This document shows positions 56,502-64,000 of a stretch of DNA of 64,000 bases, in pieces. The notes beneath the pieces are model-generated. The model had not been told where the DNA came from. It was given only the letters and a program-made list of their open reading frames with translations, and did not search any database. The translations under genes were made by a program, and so were the position numbers. Numbering within the stretch: position 1 is the stretch's first letter; every line of letters begins with the position of its first letter. The stretch covers positions 4,490,012 through 4,554,011 of the forward strand of contig CM059623.1 of the NCBI GenBank assembly GCA_030435675.1. The letters are read 5' to 3'. The stretch comes from Steinernema hermaphroditum. Taxonomy: Eukaryota > Nematoda > Chromadorea > Rhabditida > Steinernematidae.

Positions 56502-58852
56502 TTAAAGTCTTCTCACAGGCGTCACAGCACTTCGCGCTCTTCTAAACTTCGTCGTCTGTTCGTCGTCGGCCACGATGACGAATAGAATCGTTCCAAAAGT
56601 GACGATCACACAGACGCCAACCAAAATAGAAGTCCACTGTTCTTGGGTATGGTCTGGCGCGTAGGTCGCCACCACTCCGGGAAGTAGGACACTTACGATA
56701 CTGTGGAGAACGAAACCACAAGACGTGAAGAAGCTTTCTTCTATCTAGACGATCTTTAAGCATTAAATGGTGGATAGCGCCTACCATCTGCGCACTTCTA
56801 ATGGGTCCCGCAAAGAAGAAGGGGTATGACACGATAGCAGTTATGAAGAAAACGAATTTTCCGACGGGAAGACTGAGAAAAGCCACAGAAAGCAGAGAGA
56901 TTACGAGGGATCCCTGAGAGACAAGGGCAAATAAGATGGTCTTTGTTCGAGGGGAGAGTGCAGGTATACTGTAGCTGATGGAATTCATGAAGAGTGTTAG
57001 GAAAAGACACAGAAGATGTGGAGTCGCGAGACAAATTCCGGTCTTACGGACATCGAAGTCAAGGACCTGAGAAATCAAACTTTCGGACTAAAAATAACCG
57101 GATATGTCCGTACCTTGGTGAGATAAGTCGGACCATACTGTAACAACATGGTGTACCCGGTACTAGGACATTTGCGCCACCGACATTTGCGCCACCGACA
57201 TTTGCGCCACCGACATTTGCGCCACAGACATTTGCGCCACCGACATTTGCGCCACAGACACTTGCGCCACAGACATTTGCGCCACTTTTCTGGTCTCACC
57301 ACGAAAAGCCTTTTACGAATCCCTTTAATTAATAACTGGAGTAGGAACGGTAAGTCGTGAGCTGTGTTCGATACTTTCTGTGTCTCACCATGTAAGCTAC
57401 GACTAGGACATATAAGAATAAACTTTAAAATCGCAAACAAAAATTTGAGTCACAGCCTGTGTCTCACAAATGCACGAGTTTGAGTTTATAAAATTCAGAT
57501 CAAATTCTTAATCTTGAATTTCGTGTTTTCGGGCACGAACAAAATCAATAGGTATGAGCCTAAGCCAAGCTTGGATGTTAGGTCATTAGGCCATCGCCCG
57601 CAATATTAAATATCTAGGCATGTTCCTAAGGCAAACCTAGGTCTACAACATAAGCAAAGAGGAGGGCTCGCTTCGCTTGCTGAAACCTCAGTGACATGCG
57701 CCTAGACATCTGAACACAACGTGCTCTCCGTTTAAAATTTAAAAGTATTGGGCGTAAAAGGCTTTTCGTGGTGAGACCAAAAAAGTGGCGCAAATGTCTG
57801 TGGCGCAAATGTCAGTGGCGCAAATGTCGGTGGCGCAAATGTCAGTGGCGCAAATGTCGGTGGCGCAAATGTCGGTGGCGCAAATGTCCGAGCACCGTGT
57901 ACCCAACGATAGCTCCAAAGGATGAACACAGAATTCCCCATACAGCCGGAGTCCGCACTAAAGACCCCAGGAGAATCGGCTCTTTTTCGTCTCCTGGCAC
58001 GTTCTTCTGGATGAGATCGAGCTCCTTGCGGCTCATCCATCTAAGACTTCGCATAAATCTTTCTATTTTCCACGTCTCCTACTTGTGATCCATAGGAGAA
58101 TTCCGGAATAGCCCAAAAAAGAGTCCAAAGGCGAGGAAGGTACACCCAGCGTGGACGTAGTAGACAGTCTGCCAGCCGACAGACGTCTGTGAGAGGAAAG
58201 CAGACATCGGCATACTGTAGAGGAAGGCGATGTGGACGCTGCAGTAGAGGACTCGGAGGAATGTGGCTTTCTGCTTCGGTGGGGCCCATTTGGAGGAAAC
58301 CGAGGCGATGAGGAAGCGAGTCGAGGCGAGCGGTAGACTCTAAAGAAACATCTCCGCCAGGTTTGCAGACTGCAGACTGTACTTGCACTAGTCTGGCCAC
58401 GAAAAGTGCTCCGAACCCAAGAGTGGTCATTATGGGTGTCAAAGCAGTGGCTGTAGCCGTGGCGACGCCGAATATTGTGAGCAGATAGCTGAAAATACAA
58501 GCTATGCGACTGCAAAGTCGACTTACCGTATTCCCAGTAGCGGTAGAACCTTTGCAACGACGAACTCCCCTATAAGTGACCCCAACCCCGATGCAGACAG
58601 CAGCCAACCAATTTGAGCAGACGTGAAGTTTGATACTGTAGCTTCTTCTGTCTCATTCGGCGTCCGAAGATCGACCGACTCTTCGTTGATGCAGATGATT
58701 AAAATGTTGAAAACGAGACAGTCGCTGAGGAGGAGACTCAGACAGAGAGTAGACAGAAACAGGATGATATGTCTCGTCTGATGACAGGATCTGAAACCCG
58801 AAGGCCGGAAACTCAGCGAATCGAAGGAGAACTGCTGCCGAAACGCTTCCAT
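56502..58852 (-). CDS. SLC17-type major facilitator transporter, exon 4 split by a transposon
   Basis: Exons on the minus strand are 58852-58527, 58488-58383, 58339-58083, 58046-57114 (containing the insertion), 57066-56785 and 56744-56502. Without the element and one target copy the sum is 1401 nt (466 aa), an exact multiple of three. Membrane segments and family motifs are clear: LSLLLSDCLVFNILIICI, SAQIGWLLSASGLGSLIGEF, FGALFVARLVQ, SVGWQTVYYVHAGC, RWMSRKELDLIQKNVPGDEK and LQYGPTYLTKVLDFDVRKTG. SLC17 members move organic anions. The element at 57159-57896 would add 746 bp and break the frame unless it is spliced out. The gene may be inactive, or rescued by splicing. Confidence 0.8.
57159..57896. 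mobile_element. Foldback transposon inserted in the transporter exon (738 bp)
   Basis: The ends are inverted repeats: GGTACTAGGACATTTGCGCC on the left, and on the right, read inward, GGTGCTCGGACATTTGCGCC. Both arms are tandem arrays of the 15 bp unit GACATTTGCGCCACC (about 57163-57285 and 57785-57890). GTGTACCC flanks both sides (57151-57158 and 57897-57904), an 8 bp target duplication. The interior contains sequence related to the element at 21.1-21.7 kb (GCCTAAGCCAAGCTTGGATG, TTAAATATCTAGGCAT). No transposase is encoded. Confidence 0.85.
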
Positions 58853-58985
58853 CGCCGCTCAAACGACAAATGTCGGTCTCTATGCAACCAGCCGCCCCAG
58901 ACGCCTTCCACGCCGCCCTGGATACACCGCCATTCCGCTTGAGAGACCCAAACAGAGTTTACTTCTTTTACATGAAACAGTGAAA

Positions 58986-61165
58986 TCATTTTGTCGAATC
59001 TCTGATGAAGTCGACGCGCGAGTACTGCGCCACAGAAACGTTCTGGGTGCGGCCCACTCTTGTCAGTGCCGCAATGTCCACTTCGATCTTCACGTGGCTT
59101 CGCTGGACGCCTCGGTAGTACACTCCTGGATTAACGCAGACGCAACCGTTGACGACCTTCATGTGTGGCGAGAGGATCGAAGGGGCGATGAGCACGTGCG
59201 GTGTGTTCCTGATTTCGAAGCCTTTCTGATTCTTCATGTTCACGGCAATGTGGCCACTTTGATGCAGAGGATATAGCGAATGAGCTCTAAAGCACCAATT
59301 ACCGTAACCGACAGCGGATATAAGAGATTACTGGAAGAGGTGAGAGTATAATCGCCTCATGCGGTCCTCGTTCTCGCTGTCTTCCGATTTGTGGAGTTCA
59401 CATCCACTCAGTTTCGCGATGACTTCGGCGTTGCAAAGGGCGAAACGCACTCCGTCGATTTCGACGACCGAGGGATCAGGGAATAACATAATGTTCTAAA
59501 TAGCGCACTTCATCCCGACACCAGCTTATATGCACTTACGGGCGATAGTCTCCTAGTCAAGTTGTCGCTAGGCTTGAAAGCAGGAGTGGGATAGAACGGC
59601 ATGGCTCCCAAATCTTTCTGACAGCTCGGAACGATGATGACCTTCAGGTTGCTTCCCTTCAGACGAGCATCCACTTCCAATAAAAATGCTTCAAACAGCT
59701 CTTCGGCGGTCCCGGGACATTCGGGCGAGAAGTAGGCCTCCGCTTCACGGTGCATGAATGGCCCAAGCTACAAAAAAAAACACAAAAGTACTAGCATGAG
59801 GAAGGCAAGGTCGTACAAGAATCAGGAGGTCGGCCGTGGACACCGCTTCTTCCACCAAGGAGCACAGATTGGCGACGGTGTGCTGCTTGTTTCCCATGAA
59901 GGGTCCGCAGGCGATCATGCAAGAGAGGCTGGCTGTGTCAGCCGGTAGTTTCAGCTCGGGGAGAGAGATATTCGATCGCGGCGCAACAGAGGACACATTG
60001 AAGACATCGCCATTTTCACCTCCCTTGAACTTTATTCTCTGAAATGCAGAAAGAAGAAGGTTACAAGCTGGCATCAGTGAAATGTCCTACCTGGCCAGGA
60101 TAGATCGAGTATTCATTGAGACTGCTGAGATTCAACTTCTTAATAGAATTGTGAGTTCTGATACACGCGTTGTCGTCTGTTAGACGTTCGGCACCCGCTT
60201 CCTTGAAGATGTACCCAACTATGCTTTCTTCGGCGTTTTCCTAAAAAAGCAAATAGAATCAATCAAAGTCGGACAGTTGTCTGTGTAGCTCCATGCCTAG
60301 ACTAGCCTACTGCAAACAAAATTGACCTCCTTCCTTGTCTAGACGTGAATAGGAATATCGAGACTAGTCTGCTGTCTATGTCAAAAAGGCAGACCTTTTG
60401 GCGGCGGTCTACATTTACTTGTCTAGACATTGTCCTTATTCTTTGACTAGACGGTACTCTCTTCGCGCCAACCACTTATATGAACTCACTGGATCGATTT
60501 TCTCTTCGGGGAAATAGCCGCTCTCCTCGATATCGGTCTGAATGACGTCCACGATCTTCTCGTTTCCGTAGAACCCCTGCACGGCGTCTCCGTTCAGCAA
60601 ATCGACCCTCACAGCTGTGCTGCGTTTCGCGGCATTCCCCTTGAAGAACTTCCCCTTGTGCGACATCGGCATCACCTTCCTATTGCCCGGAATCACTGGA
60701 TTGTTCGCCGAGGGTGTCGCCAGGAGCTTCGCGTCATCGAACGCCGGCGTGTCCGCTCCGTACATTCCCAAGACATCCGAAGTCCTCTCAGTGAACGGTG
60801 CCACGTGTCCGGCAGCTTCGAGCATGGAGGCGCGCATCCGCGATATCCCTCCGGGCGCCGCCTTCGGCTTTGTGGAGAGCTTCTTGGCGAGACAGTCTTC
60901 GTCGAAGACGTTCAGGAAGTCGACGGTCACCGTCCTCTGCTTTTTGTTCATCATGAAGGCGATGAGCTCGTCGAGCAGCGTTTCTGGCGCCTGCGAATAC
61001 ATCTGTTTGAGATGATTCACTGCAAATCGAATATAAATCCATAAGAACCCGGTCAGCGAAGAACATACATTTGCCCAGGATCTTGTCGGCGTCATTTTCG
61101 TCGAATCCATAGTCGACGTCCTCCAGTTGATCCTGCAGGAACTTCTCGGTGATGGATGAAGCCAT
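58986..61165 (-). CDS. div-1: DNA polymerase alpha subunit B (POLA2)
   Basis: This is the regulatory subunit of the DNA polymerase alpha-primase complex. Exons on the minus strand are 61165-61069, 61019-60490, 60240-60091, 60038-59817, 59767-59540, 59495-59332 and 59286-58986, exactly 1692 nt (563 aa). The OB and inactive phosphoesterase regions are recognisable: SLNEYSIYPGQRIKFKGGEN, GPFMGNKQHTVANL, LKVIIVPSCQKDLGAMPFYP, NIMLFPDPSVVEIDGVRFAL and KVVNGCVCVNPGVYYRG near the C-terminus. A GTTTCAG acceptor abuts the ATG. The gene lies upstream of the transporter in the same orientation, 133 bp apart. Intron 2 (60241-60489) holds many GTCTAGAC/AGTCTGC motifs. Confidence 0.93.
60241..60489 (-). 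promoter_or_regulatory. POLA2 intron 2 with clustered GTCTAGAC-type motifs
   Basis: This 249 bp intron has GACAGTTGTCTGTGTAG, CTTGTCTAGACG, GAGACTAGTCTGCTGTCTA, GCGGTCTAC, TTGTCTAGACA and GACTAGACGG. Neighbouring introns are about 50 bp and lack them. Confidence 0.35.
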
Positions 61166-61456
61166 CTGAAACAGGAAGCGCTAATTGGAGAGTGCACAGG
61201 TGAGACAGCGGTGGGCGCGCGGTAAATTGAAGGTCAAAATCTTGAATTTGGCGGAAAAATGTGTTTACTGCACTTGTGGTGCACAGCTCAGGGAAAGCGC
61301 GACGGGACCATGTCCAGTGCAAGAGCACTCATGTCAGAAATTTCGTGATAATTAGCCCTAATGTAATCTTTTGAAGGCGATACTTTGGCTGAAAGCGATT
61401 GCTGTCAACAGGTCATTGCTCTAAAAAAATCTGTTTTCCGAATAGACAGTGGTGGA
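61166..61456. other. Upstream flank of POLA2
   Basis: No gene was recognised. The acceptor at the POLA2 start suggests trans-splicing, so the promoter lies somewhere here. Confidence 0.35.
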
Positions 61457-61597
61457 CGTCTATCTGTCACAAGCTTTCCGTTTATACAGACAAAAGTGGT
61501 TCGCGGGTGAAGCGTCAAGTGAGTTTGAGACAGTGTGGAAAGTGAAAGTGGATCGATGGTGCACTTTGCAGAACGCAAAGCCTGTGACAGATAGACG
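61457..61597. mobile_element. Miniature inverted-repeat element (141 bp)
   Basis: CGTCTATCTGTCACAAGCTT at 61457-61476 (the match continues one more base) is repeated inverted at 61577-61597 with one mismatch in 21. The interior is not palindromic and encodes nothing. No clear target duplication is seen. Confidence 0.6.
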
Positions 61598-62130
61598 TTT
61601 ACCGCTTTTTCCAGAGATACAAGGCACCCTTATGTGAAAGTATACGTCTTCTGTACCGCCTAACTTCTTGGTCATATATTGGAGAAGGTGGCTAGAGTGT
61701 TTATGTATTGTAGTGGGCAGAGTATGCCAAATAGAGTGCTTCATAAAATAAGATAAGACATTGACTTTAGTTGTCTTTATGGCTACCTTATCTTAATATC
61801 TTGATATCGAGTGTGCCGACTATGGTTGACCATTTAGGCAATTGGCCTTCGACGACGCACGTGACCATTTCGAAACACTGATCACGTTTGTAATACCTTA
61901 TCTAATGGCTTGCACAGGACAGCACTGATGGGCGTACGTCTCTATGGCGCTCCGCCTCATTTTCTCTCTGGAGCGAGGTGATATAAGGTCCCCATTCAGA
62001 GAGGCTTTCTCCTTTGACGCGATTACCCTTCTTTGTCAAAAGGCGTTTAGATATAACACCCTTTATAAACAACTTCCTTCAGACCGTTCTCGTTTCGTTT
62101 CTCGTCTCCGCCAACGTCGAAAGAGATAAG
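61598..62130. other. Upstream region of gag-like copy 2
   Basis: No gene was recognised. The last 50 bp (starting CTTCAGACCGTTCTCGTTTC) resemble the sequence just upstream of copy 3, so the family shares a 5' region. Confidence 0.4.
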
Positions 62131-62944
62131 ATGGGACAAGAGTTCTCCTTGACCAGCGTCAGCCTTGATAACGGTATGATGAACGCCCCTCTCCTCGTCC
62201 ATATTGAGGTTTAGAGAGATTCGAAGAATTCCGAAGCAGTCTCAGCCAGAAGCAGAGGAAGTTGTTGAAGGCGTGTTTCGGCGTTCCACCACCTCGTCCG
62301 CGTCCAGGACCCTGCTCTCCTTCTTCCCAGCCCAACGCTGCGACTTCTGAGTCCCGAAAGCGGACTATAGAGGGTAATCCTTGGTTGCAAAACCCCCACG
62401 ATGATCGCCCATTACAGACCCTGCCTCTGACGCTTCAGTCCCCGCGAAGCGTGTGTTCAAGGACAGAAATGAGCCAGCTCCCGTCCAGTCTACAGTAATC
62501 CGCGATGATGAAGCTGGAAACAAAGCCCACAATGGCTACGTGGAGCATTTGAAGTCGAAACTCATGACTGCCAGGCATGACAGGAACTACGTGACTCAAC
62601 GTCGCCAACGAGGCTTCGCCGAGGCGCGCGACAGCGTGAACAAGGAGGTGAAGAGTCCCAATGGGTACTCGATCATCACGTGCCTTTTCTGCGACGGCAA
62701 CCACTTCACGAACAGTTGCTACGTGTACGAGTCGTACGATCAGAGACGAAAACGCTGTAGCGAGCTAGGACTGTGCCCGAACTGCGCCTTCCGCGAGCAC
62801 GAAGGAACGAGCTGTCGTTTGTCGCACGAGTGCCGGACCTGTCGGAAGAGCGGACATGCGTCGTCGATGTGCCGGTGGTACTTGGACATCGACGATGAGA
62901 TCCGAAACCTCGAGGAGGAGCTGGAGAGGGCCATACAACGTTAG
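62131..62944 (+). CDS. Gag-like protein with zinc knuckles, copy 2 (intact)
   Basis: Exons 62131-62173, 62215-62373 and 62418-62944 sum to 729 nt (242 aa). The N-terminus MGQEFSLTS fits the N-myristoylation rule (Gly2, Ser6), as in retroviral matrix proteins. A short helix (ERFEEFRSSLSQKQRKLLKA), a Pro/Ser-rich linker, the conserved block QRGFAEARDSVNKEV and three zinc knuckles follow (CLFCDGNHFTNSC, CPNCAFREHEGTSC, CRTCRKSGHASSMC). A C-terminal acidic helix ends the protein. Spacing is like Bel/Pao gag, yet no protease or reverse transcriptase follows and two introns are shared with the other copies. It is probably a host gene family derived from gag. Confidence 0.7.
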
Positions 62945-63666
62945 ATGTGGATGGTGTCGTTCTGTTGGCAATGAGGCGACCTCTATTCTTCTGTGTTTTT
63001 ATCCATGTTGTTATATATCCTTCTCAGTGATAAATACTAAAAACAGAAATGGAGTTCAAAACAGCAAATGGCAGTGAGGTAAAATCTTAAAAAATGATCT
63101 AAAATCTCCGGTTACCATTAGGTTAATACGACCCTTCAGGCTGCTCAGACCCGGGGCAGTTGCCTCACTCCTCGCTTCTCAAGTTCAACCCCTCTCGGGA
63201 GGGTACCAATCAGGCGTGCGAGATCACGACAATGACAATAAGATATCCATGAATCTCAAAAATTTGACTGAAAAATGTCCTTTACAACCACTGAAAATAG
63301 CATCCAGCGCAGTAGCCGATCAATCGATATTGAGCTTTATGAAGCAGGAATAGCTCCAAAACAGGCTATTAACATCAGGGTCCGTTATACTGCCCGAAAA
63401 AAGAATGCTGTACTGTTAGTAAATCTATAACTAATAACAGGGAAAGACGTGCCATCCCGCTGCGATTGCAGTTCTTATCTTCATTCCTCGACCCATAGAC
63501 GTTGTTAAAGATGATATGCAAGTGAACGCTGCCACCATAGGGTCGTCATTCGACCAACGCAAATCGATTCTTGGGTAGAAGTACCTAAAATAGTCGCCTT
63601 CCGTTACGCAGTAGTGTCACTCCTTCGAACGTTTCCGTTCCGTTTTTCGTCTTCGTCAACGCTACG
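62945..63666. other. Spacer between gag-like copies 2 and 3
   Basis: No gene was recognised. The last about 50 bp (CACTCCTTCGAACGTTTCCG onwards) match the 5' flank of copy 2. Confidence 0.4.
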
Positions 63667-64000
63667 ATGGGCCAAGAAATCTCGCTAAACAACGTACGAC
63701 TCGACAATGGTATGCGTATGCGCATTTCTAAGATCGCCCTCCAACCCACGTTGACGTTTAGAGAGATTCGAGGAATTCCGAAGGAGTCTTAGCCCAGATC
63801 AACGAATACTTTTGAAGGCCTGTTTCGTTCCTCCTCCGGCACTTCCTTGTCCCGAAGGCAGCCCTCCCTATTTGGAGCAGAGTGCGCCTCCGCCCCCTGT
63901 AGAACCCAGAAAACGACCTTCCATTGGTAGGCTAGGCGTTGGAGAAGCACTTGAAACGACGTTGCAGGCACGCTTGACGCTCCGATCCCAGCAAAACGCA
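63667..64000 (+). CDS. Gag-like protein, copy 3 (3' end beyond window)
   Basis: Exon 1 (63667-63709) reads MGQEISLNNVRLDN, again with Gly2 and Ser6 for myristoylation. Exon 2 (63762-63926) reads ERFEEFRRSLSPDQRILLKA then a Pro-rich linker ending EPRKRPSI. Exon 3 begins at 63968 (GTLDAPIPAKR) and runs off the window. Intron positions and phases equal those of copy 2. The zinc knuckles should follow outside the window. Confidence 0.7.

Noticed and set aside
57148..57360. Protein of HLRHR repeats, also looking like a CRISPR-type direct repeat array
   Set aside because: The 15 bp units are directly adjacent with no spacers, occur inverted at 57.8 kb and form the arms of a foldback transposon in a eukaryotic genome.

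Overview
The window looks like nuclear DNA of a nematode, probably a rhabditid. Genes are compact, with many 40-50 bp introns ending in TTTCAG-type acceptors, and several start codons lie 0-14 bp after a bare acceptor, as expected for spliced-leader trans-splicing. Many proteins are closest to C. elegans families (elpc-2, pir-1, pas-2, nth-1, phf-15, gei-1, div-1, a DUF19-type protein). The species cannot be named from sequence alone. Exon models were assembled by eye; for most genes the summed exon lengths are an exact multiple of three, which supports the junctions.

Layout. 0-24 kb is a dense housekeeping region: Elongator subunit ELP2 (-), tRNA-Ala (-), a small membrane protein (+), a decayed U4 snRNA copy, actin (+), PIR-1/DUSP11 RNA phosphatase (-), an SGS-domain-only protein (-), proteasome alpha-2 (-), endonuclease III (+), MITD1 (+), a JADE-type PHD protein (-), a ZC3H10-type CCCH protein (+), CFAP410 (+), tRNA-Gly (-), a foldback element, two unrecognised genes (+) and a U4 gene (-). 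24-36 kb is gene-poor, with a broken endonuclease/exonuclease/phosphatase (EEP) gene, decayed zinc-finger sequence, a duplicated tRNA-Gly and decayed U4 copies. 36-42 kb holds a RhoGAP-START gene of the GEI-1/DLC1 family. 43-46.6 kb holds a large unrecognised protein. 46.9-48.8 kb has two U4 genes in opposite orientation, a tRNA-derived SINE and a DUF19-type gene. 49-56 kb is repeat-rich, with a 1.2 kb palindromic element and the first of three gag-like genes. 56.5-61.2 kb has an SLC17-type transporter split by a foldback transposon, then DNA polymerase alpha subunit B. 61.4-64 kb has a small inverted-repeat element and two more gag-like genes.

The most interesting signals are these. (1) Three U4 genes share an AGAC(A/G)GTC element whose first base is exactly 46 bp upstream of the U4 5' end, a good candidate PSE (SNAPc site). 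The same AGACAGTCT core is repeated in the longer introns of unrelated genes, which suggests intron-embedded SNAPc-dependent small RNA (possibly piRNA) units. (2) A 738 bp foldback transposon sits in a coding exon of the transporter with an 8 bp target duplication, placed so that GT-AG splicing could remove it in frame. (3) There is a family of intron-containing gag-like genes with predicted N-myristoylation and three zinc knuckles, but no protease or polymerase.
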